Below are positions 45,406-56,620 of a stretch of DNA of 64,000 nucleotides, piece by piece. A program made the position numbers and the translations under genes. The stretch is from Amphiura filiformis (Eukaryota > Echinodermata > Ophiuroidea > Amphilepidida > Amphiuridae), in NCBI RefSeq assembly GCF_039555335.1, contig NC_092641.1, forward strand, positions 34,807,548-34,871,547, written 5' to 3'. How positions within the stretch are numbered: the stretch's first letter is position 1; every line of letters begins with the position of its first letter. Below the pieces are notes generated by a model. The model did no database searches, was not told where the DNA came from, and worked only from the letters and a program-made list of their open reading frames with translations.

Positions 45406-45621
45406 TTAATCGTATAAATTGTCCGGTATTGCTTTACATATAAACATAAAGTTGCGCATCGTTGAACGCAAATAAGTCTTAATCAGCCCCAGGGTAATCA
45501 GCTTTAGCTTAGAAAAGCTATGTTCACCACTGACAACAGATACGGGAAGTGTCAGAAAAACGCCCCTTTTCCTTTTTTGCCCTGTTTTCTGTTTCTCTTT
45601 TCGCCCCCCTTTTCCTCCCAT
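45406..45621 (-). pseudogene. hAT transposase C-terminal dimerisation fragment
   Basis: The minus-strand reading includes LTLPVSVVSGEHSFSKLKLI and then KTYLRSTM, the signature of the hAT C-terminal dimerisation domain (PF05699 type). An extra ITLGL segment separates the two parts, so the copy is altered. Nothing of the RNase H-like catalytic core is seen. It supports calling 40515..45769 a hAT element. Confidence 0.75.
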
Positions 45622-45824
45622 TTTTTCTTTTTATCCACACTCATTTGTTCTTCCCTTTTCTTTCTTCATTCCCGTTTTTTCTTCTTTTTTTTCGCCCCTT
45701 TTTTTCGCCCCTCTGCGTTTGCCGCCCTAGGCGACCACCTTACCTGGCCTAATGGTAGGAACGGCCCTGTTCGCATACTTAGCCCGCATTCCAGGCATTC
45801 CTGACCAAGCCCTTTATGTGACAT

Positions 45825-46245
45825 AATAAATAAATAAATAAATAATAAATTTCGGTGTTTTATATAGCGCCTTTTCCGGATCTTAGAGGGATCAAAGCGC
45901 TGTAATTTCGCTGCCATGGTGGATCATCACAATCAGATTGCATCAACTAGGCTGGTTGCAGCCGAACTTGGCGCAAACCTATCCGCACTTAGATTGTAAC
46001 ATCCACCAATTATCTATGCAGCTCCCCAAATTCCATTGGGTGAAGGAAGTTTTTGATAGCCAAACAACTAATCACCGATTTTTTGAAAGCAGGAGGAAAC
46101 CAGGGATCCCGGAGAAAACCTGCGAGAGCGAGCATGGAATCGGGATAAACCATGTGCACATGAGTCCTTGGGCCGCGCCGGGGCTTGAACCCGGGACCTC
46201 AGTGGTGCAAGGCGAGGGCATTACCGCTGCGCCAACTCGCCCTCC
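45825..46245 (-). mobile_element. tRNA-derived SINE
   Basis: On the minus strand a tRNA-like head has an A box TGGCGCAGCGG (46224..46234) and a B box GGTTCAAGCCC (46181..46191). The central body includes TTTTCTCCGGGATCCCTGG, of the kind shared by marine animal SINEs. The 3' end reads GGCGCTATATAAAACACCG and then an ATTT-type tail. About 420 bp. It is inserted in the right flank of the outer mariner-like element, outside the hAT-like element. The head is a transposon promoter and not a working tRNA gene. Confidence 0.88.
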
Positions 46246-47023
46246 CTACTCGCCCTCCGTAATGCAACACGAGGTTCATTATACCACCGTCACAGCCACC
46301 GTGCATTTGGCGGGGCACTTGAGTAGGTCCAGCTATAGCATGGTAGATGCAGTATTTTAAACAAAGAATGAAAAAACTTAATTTCAAGAGTTCAGTCAGA
46401 AATGTAAAAACAAACAGCAGTATCAAGTCAACAAAATCCAAGCAAGGCATAAATGCAAAAGATTGTAATTCATTTCACTATGTTGATAACAGGAGATACA
46501 GCGTGCAGAACTACTTTCACCAAAAACGTGTTCTTCTCTAATGACCATCTTCCCTTTATTTGTTACCACCAAGAGTCAAGAAGCTCTATCTAAAACTTAT
46601 TTATTTTCAGTCTACAATATTTAATTTTTCAATATGTTTCTTTTGTGTAATAAAGTTCAACAATGAAAAAAAAGAGAAACATAAAAAGTAGACCTAATTG
46701 AGCAAAAATTTCAAAACAAAGTTGTGCTTGTGTTCAACTTTCGTTGTGCGATATGCATCCCTATCATCTTGGGCTAATTGCTTTGGGGATACAGAATTAA
46801 AACTAAGCAAACAGTTACAAGAAGGATGGGTCAATAGTATCTGAAATAATGAAATTGTTTTGTTGTACCATCATAAAATGCGGTTCATTTTCTACATGTA
46901 ACTTTTTATGGGACACCTTGTATTTTGTGTTCACTATTGTACGCTAGCTGTTTGATTTTATCACACTTGCTCAAGTGATCTATGAAAGTAGCTTTAAAGC
47001 AATTGTGTTCTTTTTAATTTCAG

Positions 47024-47316
47024 ATCTTGATGTAGATGTAGTAGGCCACGGAAAGGTGACAGTAGACATTGGCTATGGAGGAGCCTTCTACGCATTTGTG
47101 TCAGCTGAACGTTTCGGCCTTGATGTAAGGAAATCCCGAACAAGAGATATCGTCGATGCGGCTACAGCGGTATCTAATGCGGTTAAGGAGCAGGTGAAAC
47201 TCAGGCATCCAGATGATAAGGATTTGGCATTTCTCTATGGAACCATTATCACAGATGGGAATGATGAGTGGAGTGATGAGCCCACAGCCAACATGTGTGT
47301 CTTTGCCAAAGCTCAG
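47024..47316 (+). CDS. L3HYPDH: Trans-3-hydroxy-L-proline dehydratase, exon 3
   Basis: Completes the split Asp codon and encodes DLDVDVVGHGKVTVDIGYGG followed by AFYAFVSAERFGLDV, the highly conserved GGAFYAFV block of the animal enzymes. Next are TRDIVDAATAVSNAVKEQV, HPDDKDLAFLYGTI and EPTANMCVFAKAQ. The acceptor is TTTAATTTCAG and the donor CAG before GTTTGT, phase 0. The order agrees without gaps with L3HYPDH; nothing is broken. Confidence 0.96.
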
Positions 47317-47479
47317 GTTTGTATCGATATTCCTACTTCATCTTAACTTCATTTTGGAGATGATTTAGATTTTAGATGATTTTAGATGATAACTGTGTCA
47401 TTATATTCTTAACATGTTTAGAATGTCGTCAGGATCATACCTGTTGAATTTGAGCTCGTTGGACAAATTTTAAATTTGA

Positions 47480-49080
47480 ACTTTGACCCATAAACTTGGG
47501 TGAAAAGTGCTTCTCTTTTGCTCATAAATACGTGTCGTCATGCAATTTTCTGTGATTTTTTTGAAAACATGTCTCAACCTAAATCTGAAATCCAGAGGAG
47601 TATGATTAAAGAGTAAATGACTTTTGAGAGTTGTTTCAACCACTGCTTTTATGTCCGAATGGAACAGATATGTGTACAAGGCGTATTCACATGCATCTTG
47701 ATCGTTGTGTGGTGGATTAAGATCAAATAATTGTAATGGAACAGATTTTCCATAGCGATAGTAAAACTTGCTTCTTTTTCGTTCGCAAAATCACATCGTC
47801 ATGCGATTTTCCGTGAACTTCTAGAAAACATGTCTCTGAAATTTGAAGGGGCACAAATCAACAAAGCCACTATGTCTGTGCTGAATTGAACAAGGTTGTG
47901 TACAAACATACCCGCATGCATTTCGGCCGTTGCGTAGTCGATTGCGATAATTTAGACTCGCGGTTCAAGTTTACGTTGTTGATAATCAAAATTTCTTGGA
48001 ATTGTTATCATAATTTAATTGCCTTTGAAAGTCACATCCCCATTCCCTACAAACAGGATAGCCCTGACAACATCACTAGTGAGGGGGAACTGGAGTGCGA
48101 ATGGGGTATCATAGGAGGGGGTTAAATTTGAGAGAGGGAAAAATGAAGCAGGAATATGGAGAAAGTAGGGGAAGGGGGAACGGGGAGAGAGATTGAGAAG
48201 GAGGGGAAAGAAATAAAGAATAGGTATTTCATTACGATTTGCGTTGTAAAATGCAAATATAAAATTGACAAAGCTTACCAATCTGCCAGTTGCAAAGGCC
48301 TTAATCCCATGTTGTTAAGCACGTTTTAATTGGATTACGTAATTTACGGATCTGCTCCGGTGACTGCACTGACGCTGGGCAGTGCTGTTAGGATAAGAAG
48401 CGATCAAATTATTATAAAAATTCCTTAAAATTTTGATTATCAACAACGTAAACTTGAACCCCGACTTTAAATCTTCGCAATCGACCACACGACGCTATGA
48501 TGCAAGCGAATACGCTCCATACACAAACCTGCTCAATTCGGCACAGAAACAGTGGCGAAAACAGATCTGAAAATCCCTTTGTTTTTAATTGTGCCCCTCC
48601 AGATTTCAAATTTAGGTTGAGGCCAGTTTTGGGGACATTCAGAGAAAATGGCAGGGCCAGATTTTACTGCGCACGAATTAGAAGCATTTTTTACCATCGC
48701 TATGGAAAATCACAGTAAATCATCGATCTCAATGGAGGCTGGCACTCAGCGCGAGATGCATGATATACGTTTTGTACACAAAACACTGATGTTCAATTCG
48801 GCACAAACCACGGCGAAAGCAAGGGTCAAAATACCTTTTTATTATTATAAACCTCCAAATTTCAGATTTAAGTTCAGATATGTTTTCAACAAATTCACAG
48901 AAAATTGGAGGGCAACGCGTATTTGTGGGCGAGAGAGAAGCACTTTTCCCGGCACTTTTTACTCTAGAATCTCTAAGATCTCAATTGGTCACACAACGAA
49001 CGCCTATGAATGCTAATACGTTTTGCATACATGCTGTCCAATTCGGCACAGAAACCGTGGCAAAATAAGGGATCAAAATA
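47480..49080. repeat. Several diverged copies of an approximately 270 bp repeat in both orientations
   Basis: The recurring words are CCAAATTTCAGATTTAGGTT, GACATGTTTTCTAGAAGTTC, ACAGAAAATCGCATGACG and TTTACCATCGCTATGGAAAA. Copies are visible at about 47490, 47750, 48490, 48640 and 48800, and one in intron 2 at about 38905. A purine-rich tract (48070..48220) interrupts the series. Confidence 0.6.
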
Positions 49081-49395
49081 CCTATTTATTTATTTATAGT
49101 AAGAAATTACAATGAAACCATCACTAGATACAGTGCTCAACTATAAAATATAGGAGCGAAATATATTATTATTGTACTAGTGAAATTAGCACATAGCAAT
49201 ACAAATCTGTTTCGTATAGTTGGTTTGACCCATCCACACTCGTCAGTTGCAATGTGGAAAATGACAAAGAATATGTCTTGAGTTTCGATGCGCGCGCAAG
49301 AGGAATTAACGCAACCGCGTATCTTAAAGTTGCGCAACACAAAGTGCGTATCCATGTCTGGGCCTGTTTATTGCTAAACATGCTAAAAGAGCAAC

Positions 49396-50010
49396 TTATT
49401 TATAGTTACACAGTAAGTGTTTTTTTCTATGCCTGCAGCCACTTGCTAGTTCGTTTCTGTGGTTCAAGGTTGACATTTGTGGTTTAGTTATAATTAAGTA
49501 TTTCTCAGTAATGCATAGATTGCATTTTTTGCTGCTGGTAGAGTAAGATTTACTTTGAGCAATAATTCTCCATTTGATGGAATATGATACTTTCTTATCA
49601 TTAAGGTTCCAGATGTAGTTGCTCAGAGCGGTGGCGTATCTTTGATTTACATTTTTGAAGGTACTGCTATGGACATTGAATCTTGTTTTAAATGGGCCTT
49701 CTGTAAGTCCAACATATGTCTCTTCCTTGCGGTTGTCTGCCCTTGTGACCTTCGCTTGATATATTACTCCCGATGTCAGGCAATTTCCATCAAGAGGGCA
49801 CAATTTGTTTTTGCAGTTGCAATTAGTGATGTTTTGTGTCGAAGCCAGAGACGTTTTCGCAGATTGCAGCACATATTCATTTGTTGTGTCCTGATATAAG
49901 TTGTTGCATGTTGGGCATGCAACTATAACTTATCTTTACGGTGTTTCTATTTAGAATCTTGTTGAGCTGGTGATCTGGAGGGAAACATTTGTCTAGTAGG
50001 TTGCAGGATG
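49396..50010 (-). pseudogene. Penelope-like retroelement fragment, GIY-YIG endonuclease end
   Basis: Minus-strand reading starts with FPPDHQLNKILNRNTVKISY followed by SCMPNM, the linker typical of Penelope-like elements. A frameshift near 49885 follows. The endonuclease domain then shows CNCKNKLCPLDGNCL, a Cys/His zinc-like motif, VIYQAKV and TYVGLTEGPFKTRF for the GIY-YIG core, NYIWNLNDKKVSYSIKW, CNLCITEKYLI and a final GCRHRKKHLLCNYK before stop. The reverse transcriptase is missing, so this is a 5'-truncated copy, common for such elements. Not active. Confidence 0.85.
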
Positions 50011-50099
50011 ACAGATGTTTGTGAGTAAGAAAGAAGCACATTTTACCGTCGCTATGAAATATCTAGACCAGTAAATTTAAACTCAGGAAGGGGGTTGTG

Positions 50100-51090
50100 C
50101 TACACTTGTTAACTTCCGGCCACAGTAGCTTTAGTTCTTTCTTCTGTCGACATTTATATTTGCTAACTTGGTCACAACCATTATTGACCATGCCCCTAAA
50201 CTCATCAGGCCAAAAGGTCACGCATGGGTCATAGGGGTCAAAAACGTCATTTCAACTCAAACTGCATCTTCTCCCACAAATTACGTAGGACAGTGACGCT
50301 ACATGTTATGCCCAGTGTCTATTAATCGTAGCACAATAACGGTTTATCCACACGTAACCATGGTAACGTGAATTGCGGTTACCCCATAATAATGTGGTAT
50401 TTTATTATTTGGGGTCATTAAGGTGCACTTCTGGCATAAAACGAAATATCATCAAAATGCATCTTCTCTCACTTGCACACATGCATTGCTATTACCTAGT
50501 GTTTATAAATCATACACAGATTTGGGGTCAAAGGTCATTAAGGGTCACTTCCAGTGTAAAACCAAATACCTTTTTAAAAAAAATTATTAACCAAGAAAAA
50601 CAAAGCACAGTGACGTAATATGCATACATGAATTGCTGTTAGTCATACATGGTATTTTGCTATTTGAGTTCAAATATCATTAAGGGGCCACTATCGGTAT
50701 AAAGTGAAATACCTTCAAACAATTTTATTTACTAAGAAAAACATAGGACAGTAACGCTATGTTTACACGTGAATCATGGTTACCCAGTGGTATTTTTATT
50801 TGGGGTCATAGGTCATTAAGGGGTCACTTCCAGTATAAAACGACATACTTTAAAATGTTTCTCCTCCAACAAACTACGTAGGACGGTAACGCAACTTGCA
50901 CATATGCATTGCTTATTGCCCAGTGTCTATGAATCATACACAGATGTGTGGTCAAATGTCATTAAGGGTTCACTTACGGCCAAATACTGACACAAATAAC
51001 ATATAGTAGAGTGATGCCACCTGCACACGTGTATTGACATTAGCCAATATCTATAGGGTGTTTAGAGATTTGGGGCCATATGTTATTAAG
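50100..51090. repeat. Dispersed AGGTCA-rich repeat, second large copy
   Basis: The units share GGGGTCAAAGGTCATTAAGG, CACTTCC.GTATAAAAC.AA and CACATGCATTGCT with 16250..18430. The head includes CAACCATTATTGACCA, as at about 16420. No ORF. Confidence 0.75.
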
Positions 51091-51204
51091 GGTCACACCA
51101 CGGCTGTGATCATGGGGTTAGACAAAAATTAAAATAAGTCTCATGATGGAAAACCAAACTTTTTGTTTCTATTTCATGGAATTGTTCATTTGTTCAGTAT
51201 AATA

Positions 51205-51360
51205 TGCTGAGAATCAGTGATGTATCGTTCGAGTCCGGACTCGGACTCGAGTCCAGACTCGAGTCCACTTTTTGTTGGACTCGGACTCGGCTCGGACTCG
51301 GACACAAAAGACTCGGCTCGGCTCGGACTCGGACACAAACGGTCCGAGTCCATGCAATTA
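51205..51360. repeat. GGACTCG minisatellite, partly palindromic
   Basis: Runs of GGACTC, CGAGTCC and GGCTCGGACTCGGACACAAA cover about 150 bp. GGACTCGAGTCC is palindromic, so the stretch can fold. It is GC-rich in AT-rich surroundings. Confidence 0.85.
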
Positions 51361-52795
51361 AATCCATGTTAAATGTGAGCTGATTATACCTAAACATGTC
51401 AAAATAGATCTAAAATTTGCTTTGAGATTTGTTGACTGAACTTTATTTGCCCTTTTTCCTAAAATTGGGGGCTGTCATGTATACTACATATCCACCATAT
51501 TATTTAGGTTAATGTGACTTAGCATAATCATTATTGTTGGCAGTGATGAAATAAACAGGTCTTGCTAATTAATTTTGCATAATTTTAGATATAGTCTGGT
51601 ATCTACCAGGTTTTAATGTGCATCTCCCCCAGGACTCTACCAAAGCAGGATGTTTCGTTACCTAGGAAATATCACAAAATAGGTTGTGGTCAATAGGCTG
51701 AATGGGGGTTGACCTTTAGTGCCCAATTTTGTCAATAACGAAGCATTTTAGACGATGCAAACGATTCCTTCTTTGACTTTTTTTTACCACGTTTACATTA
51801 CGAGCAATTTGATCCCATTTGCGATGAAATCGGAGCCAAAACAACTGACCCACCTAGATTTGACCTTTTTGCTTATAACCCATAAACGGTTTGTCAAACT
51901 TTACTTTCTCTGGATTAACCAGTTTTGAGCAACTTTGAAATTTGACCACTGTGTTGACCTTTGACCTTGAATATGGCCGGACTGTCATGAATTATTTTCG
52001 TTAACATCTTGACAGTACGACGGCAACTTCGTGACCTCTTTTGTTCGACAGAAAATTTATACGGGTTGGTGAACACGAGTTACGTAACACAATGTTGAAA
52101 CAAACACGTTTTATCGAAATAGCTCCAGAAATGGAAGACACGGGTTGTATATTGCTCCATTTATGTACCCTGACCACAGATAAGATATCAAACATTTGTG
52201 TAAAGCAACAAATAACTTGTAAAAAGTTGAATTAAATGGAAAATAAAGAAGCTTGAACATGTCCAAAGTAGCTGGGAAAATGAGAAAAATTGCATGTCAC
52301 GAACACAAGAATGTTCATATCATCAAGCAAGAAAAAGCGCCGGAATCAAAAATGGGTGTCATGTTATAGAATAACTAAAGTTAGCTTGCCTGAAAATTTC
52401 GTGAATTTTGGTTGAGGTATATTCTTAGTCGTATATTGAACATGTTGAAATGTTTATCTTTGTGCGTGACTACTGTCCTAATGGTCAAGTTGTATATCAT
52501 ACGCGCATAGCGAGCAGAAAATTTTACATATTTGAACGGTTCTGTACTATTTTCCTAAGCCTTATTAGAGCTTGTTATTTAAAAGGTGTCACGTAAATGT
52601 ACGACAAAATTGCTTTCCCCCCCCCCCTTGACCAGCCAAAAACTGCTTATTGTCACCCCCTTTTTTTTGCTTGACAACAATTTCTTGATCCCCATCCCCC
52701 AGCTCCTTATTATTGTACAACCCCTAACATCTAATCCAATCTTGCACATTGTTATTATTACTACTTTTGATAATATTTTCTTTGCTTCACATTAG

Positions 52796-53059
52796 GTTGA
52801 TCGGAGCCCAACTGGATCTGGAGTAACAGCTCGCATAGCTTTACAATACCACAAGAAACTTATCACTCTGAATCAAAAAAGGACTTTTGAGAGTGGAGCT
52901 TGCGGGTCCAGATTTACTGGGTCAGCCGTCAAAGACACCAAATGTGGAGAGTTCAGTGCTGTGGTGGTTGAAGTGTGTGGACATGGCTATTACACTGGTG
53001 AAGCCAGTTTTACTAGAGAGGATAATGATCAAATCAAGAATGGTTTCCTTTTGAAATGA
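52796..53059 (+). CDS. L3HYPDH: Trans-3-hydroxy-L-proline dehydratase, exon 4 (active-site Thr) and stop
   Basis: Encodes 87 residues starting VDRSPTGSGVTARIALQYHK. In proline racemases and 4-hydroxyproline epimerases this place is a second catalytic Cys (DRSPCG). Here it is Thr (residue 260 with the chosen start), the mark of trans-3-hydroxyproline dehydratases. SGACGSRFTGSAV, VVEVCGHGYYTGEASF and the terminal GFLLK before TGA match the family end to end. The acceptor is CTTCACATTAG. AATAAA lies 171 bases after the stop. With exons 1-3 the frame is intact, so I expect a working enzyme. Confidence 0.96.
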   Translation, partial: VDRSPTGSGVTARIALQYHKKLITLNQKRTFESGACGSRFTGSAVKDTKCGEFSAVVVEVCGHGYYTGEASFTREDNDQIKNGFLLK

Positions 53060-53229
53060 GAAGATTATACAATATTATTTCAGATATTTTTTGCAGGGAG
53101 TAGATATACATTTTATGGGTTATTTAAGCAATAGGCCTGTGGATGATCATATCTGGCCCATGGCTTCTCAATCATCTCAATATCATTGTTATTTTTCTTT
53201 TATGATAGTATAATTATTTTCATGTTTAA

Positions 53230-53235
53230 AATAAA
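53230..53235 (+). promoter_or_regulatory. L3HYPDH: Polyadenylation signal AATAAA of L3HYPDH
   Basis: First AATAAA after the stop codon, in AT-rich sequence, at a plausible distance for a 3' UTR of about 190 bases. Confidence 0.65.
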
Positions 53236-54001
53236 GAACAAAGTAAACATTAATTTGTTAAAGCTATATTAGATTCTGATAGGTGGCGTAGGTTGTATAT
53301 TGTACTATTCAGAAAACCATAATATTGGCCTGATTACCAGGTCTGTTTTAAACAATTGTTTTTAAATTAATGTAATTCTGGTCCAGAGCAGGGATTCTAT
53401 ATATGAGATAAGCGACTGATGATATGACAATAGTCGGCCATTAGCGGCCATTTTGCTTCCTACATGATTCACGTGTCGTAATACTTTTACAAAATATACA
53501 TATTAAGTTTACAATTTAAATTGTATTTGCTGATGAAATATTTTTCGCCAACTAAAATTGTTATCCGTTGACCCATTTTTATTTTCGCCGAGGTGTCCAA
53601 GAATCTAAAAAAATGGTGGGTGTGGGGATAGGCACCAAAATTATCTTTTTGGGTTATTAAATATAGTTAGAGGAATGTGTGATATAATGTTCTTAATGAT
53701 AAAATGTACCAAAATTGGAACCATTGTGGCCAGTACAAATTTCCATTGATTTTGTCGTATAATTTTGTCACAGTATTTACACCCTTTTGGTCCAGGTATT
53801 TCAAGCTGTGGGGGAGTTTACCCCTGCCCTCCCCCAGTCTACATGCCTTTGATTCTACCTTGGTTTAAAAATGAATATTAGTATTCTGCATAGCTGTGTT
53901 GAGGTCAAATAGTACTAAAACTCTGTTGTTGTAGAGTGTAATAAGCAAAATTGGACTTTCCATAGCTCTTCCATAATGACATTTGTATTCTAATTACAGT
54001 A
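53236..54001. other. Non-coding stretch downstream of L3HYPDH
   Basis: AT-rich, no gene or repeat boundary recognised. Confidence 0.5.
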
Positions 54002-54004
54002 TTA

Positions 54005-54242
54005 GGCGACGAAAAAAATAACCCTGCTCTATGGGCGGACCGGGCGGGAGAACCATTCAAGGAGGGTTTGTTGGCCGGGCTTTTTGAAAACATTTTTTCT
54101 AAAAATGTAAAGCCAAAATTAATAAATTTTTGGCCCCAAAATGTCTGATTTTACATGATTTTCGCAAAACAATTTTTTTAAAATCTCCAAAACGCAAATT
54201 CTGGATCGGTTGGGCCCGTAGAACAGGCTTTTTTTTGTTGCC
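54005..54242. mobile_element. Foldback MITE with TTA duplication
   Basis: Flanked by TTA (54002..54004 and 54243..54245). The tips GGCGACGAAAAAAATAACCC and the complement of GGCAACAAAAAAAAGCCTG are inverted, followed on both sides by TCTAYGGGC. The interior is imperfectly palindromic. A 3 bp TTA target suggests PIF/Harbinger. No ORF. Confidence 0.72.
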
Positions 54243-54245
54243 TTA

Positions 54246-55320
54246 AAGTAAAGAACACAAACCCAGGTAGTATTGTTCTTATAACATGATTTTATTATTC
54301 TGGAAATTCACGCCCTAGTGATGATCATCAGATAAAATAGCTGCTGAATTCTGAACCGAGGCGTGAAACTCCCGACTAATAAAATCATACTGTTAGAACA
54401 TTATTACATGATTTTGTGAATTTTATTACATGCTCGATTATTGAATAGTACTGTTGAGCACTATATGACCTTTATAAGAACATGATTGGTTAATTCTCAA
54501 AAGATGAATTTCAAGGCTCCGTAAGCATGTGGTCTTCCAGAGTATACGCTCATGATCGCAAATCCGCACAAAGGTGGCTCTCATGGAACCGGCGTTTTAT
54601 TATTATGATGGAATTATTAGTCGAACGCATACACGATGTTCATAACGCACAGTACGTACACGGCGTGCGGGACGGTGATATACACAACAAAGGGTCGTAC
54701 CATAACATGATCGAAGGAGTGGTACGCATTGGCGACATGTGCGCTGGAAGTAAATTCCAATTTTCTTTGCTTTGCCGTAGATGTTCGGCTCAAAAATAAA
54801 AGGGGATATATCTGACAGTAAAGCTAACATTTTATGGCAAAGAAATGCTAATCTATTTTGTTTGAAAATGTTATAATATGGCTTTAAGAATTAGATATTT
54901 TGCCTATAATAGTAAAGAATACATACAAAAAATTGAAACTAAAGATATGCTTTGCCTTTATATGAATATAATGATAAATTATATGAACTGATTGAATTAT
55001 GTGTTTACTTGTTGAAACCAATGTGCTTGTTTTTAACACCAAAGTGGTTTTTTTAAACACCGAAGTGGGCTTTTTAAGCACCAAAGTGTTTGTTTTTATT
55101 TCTGTGTTTTCAATAATTTGGAAATTGATAGTAGGCGTACTGGTCAGAGCTGCATATAACACATACACAAAATCACTCTGGGATGAAATTATTATACTTT
55201 TAAGTATGATAATTTCCTCCCAAAGTGACTTCATGTATTTATTAAAAATGTGCACACAAAACCTGGACGCATGCATGGAGCTCATAAAATTCAAGTTAAA
55301 ATCTTGATTCGAAATAAACA
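54246..55320. other. Non-coding stretch with a short AACACCAAAGTG tandem
   Basis: An ORF of 90 codons at 54527 looks like chance (His/Arg/Tyr-rich, no family). At about 55030-55100 the unit AACACCAAAGTGGTTTTTT is present three times. The 55140-55310 part contains CTCATAAAATTCAAGTTAAA, a piece shared with 41395. Confidence 0.5.
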
Positions 55321-55839
55321 TTACGAGTGGGTTTTGGAAAGAACCTTCTGTTAAATCATGCCTAGCTATTCATCTAAACTACTCAATTACAAATCTCTAA
55401 ATCCCTTTCTTCTTGTCTAGGCCTACTGAAAATTCAATTTTGCCGCCCCTTCCTCAACAGCTCGAAAAGTTTGACCCAATTTTTTTTTCGGTGGTTTGAA
55501 AAAGTGAAGAGCAAGAAAAAAAAAAGGATTATCAGCGCTAGCGCCCTAAAAGCAACATATTTTGATGTATAGTACAATTTTGTTCAAATTTATACTTATA
55601 CCATCAACATCAATATAGAGAACCAAGCAGGACAATATAGTATGGTCTGGGATTTTTTTGCTTTCAGCTCTGCAACAACCACGTTATACTGAATTTATAC
55701 TGAATCTTTGTCAAGATTTTGTTGCCAAAAATATTAAACTTTATATGGTAAGGTTGAAATGCATTTTAAAAAGTTCGTCACAAGTACAAAATGTGTGAGG
55801 CTGAATCTCGTATATTTGATCTTCTACCCCACTTGCTGC

Positions 55840-56030
55840 AACACGTGTACAGATCCAAGACAACAAAAAAGGAAATTGACCTACCGACCCACTCGTTTCT
55901 ACCCCATATCTGGGCAAAAAAATAAAAGAAAATCGACCTACCGACTCAATCCTTTGTACCCAATTTCTGGGCAAACAAATAAACAAAAAATAAATCGACC
56001 TACCGACCCACTTCTTTCTAGGCAATCGAA
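55840..56030. repeat. Tandem repeat of about 65 bp, three copies
   Basis: Each unit contains ATCGACCTACCGACYCA, then TACCC and TTTCTGGGCAAA with an A-rich tail of the type AAATAAAAGAAA. The last unit is incomplete (CTTTCTAGGCAATCG). Confidence 0.8.
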
Positions 56031-56377
56031 CACTTTGGCCTCAGTGTGAATTGTGCAGTCGGAACACCAACTGCCCATTTGGTCGTAAAAATGCTGCAGG
56101 TTCGTTTTGCATACCTGCATACTGCATATTTTTAGAGTTTCTTAGTGGTGAGTATGATATCTACGAGTCAACTTATCCATTTTAACTACTTAAGGTTTGT
56201 TTTAAAATAAACCTAGTTAAAGATACTTAATTTTTTCTGACCTTTTTAGAAACTAGCTGGCAGACCCCGTTTCATCATCTCCCGGGTAGCGACCACCGTG
56301 ATCGTTTCGATGAGTGGCATGTATCGATTGTTTATGTCCGAATCTATTTTAATAACTTGCATATCATGATTAATACA

Positions 56378-56620
56378 GGGTGACCCCCAAAAAAAAAAAA
56401 AAAAACACCTTATTTCTCTTTCTCTTCGAAAAGTTGATCAAATATATTTTGGTATGTAAAGAAACCTTTAATATCTATTCGTAAGCTTTAATAAACCAAA
56501 ACAATTATTTCAATCGGCTTACAACTTTCGAAGATACGCCCTTTTAAAGAAACATACGGAAAGGTTTCTATACAAAAACGATTCTCTTATAAACCATCAT
56601 GCGCACAGTTTCCACCTCGA
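56378..56620. mobile_element. Decayed mariner-like end, inverted relative of the 59880 repeat
   Basis: Starts CAGGGTGACCCCCAAAAAA at the left. GAAAAGTTGATCAAATATAT, TTTTGGTATGTAAAGAAACC and TAAACCAAAA read as the inverse of 59950-60030 (GGTTTATTAAAGCTAACGAT, TACCAAAATGTATTTGATCA). The far end is not found, so this is a fragment. Confidence 0.5.

Larger units (their letters stand above)
40515..45769 (-). mobile_element. hAT-like transposon, middle layer of the nest
   Basis: The tips are CAGGGCCGTTCCTAGG on the left and GGAACGGCCCTG on the right, an inverted pair; the inner words TTGCCGCCC also match. The 8 bp flanks TTCACAAC and TTCGCATA agree at five positions, as an old 8 bp duplication might. 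A hAT dimerisation domain (45406..45621, minus strand) near the right end supports the assignment. It is interrupted by the element 40553..45014. Confidence 0.72.
40374..46920. mobile_element. Outer Tc1/mariner-like MITE of the intron 2 nest
   Basis: Flanked by TA (40372..40373 and 46921..46922). The tips are CCGGGTGTCCCAAAAAAAGG and the complement of CAAGGTGTCCCATAAAAAG, followed on both sides by TTACATGTAGA. The span is large only because a hAT-like element (40515..45769) and a SINE (45825..46245) have inserted. Without them under 900 bp would remain. No transposase of its own is visible. Confidence 0.78.
38388..47023 (+). other. L3HYPDH: L3HYPDH intron 2 (8.6 kb), filled with nested transposons
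   Basis: Begins GTGAAT and ends TTTAATTTCAG. About 6.5 kb of it is one nest of elements (40374..46920), and a separate MITE lies at 39849..40109. The 38580-39840 part includes a copy of the GCTCCAAATTTCAGGATTTAGG repeat found again in intron 3, and a short GAAGT pentamer run near 39796. Confidence 0.9.
47317..52795 (+). other. L3HYPDH: L3HYPDH intron 3 (5.5 kb)
   Basis: Begins GTTTGT and ends CACATTAG. It holds diverged copies of the repeat at 47480..49080, a Penelope-like fragment, an AGGTCA-rich repeat (50100..51090), a GGACTCG minisatellite and C runs near 52615. No further host exon is recognised. Confidence 0.9.

Noticed and set aside
46181..46245. Functional tRNA gene on the minus strand
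   Set aside because: A and B boxes are present, but the sequence continues into a SINE body with a 3' ATTT tail and lacks a proper cloverleaf 3' half. It is a SINE head.
47886..49068. Several overlapping ORFs of 60-120 codons in intron 3
   Set aside because: They fall in diverged copies of one non-coding repeat in both orientations. Frames are not conserved between the copies.
54527..54799. 90-codon plus-strand ORF rich in His, Arg and Ser
   Set aside because: No recognisable domain, no splice context, and the minus strand is also open over the same stretch.
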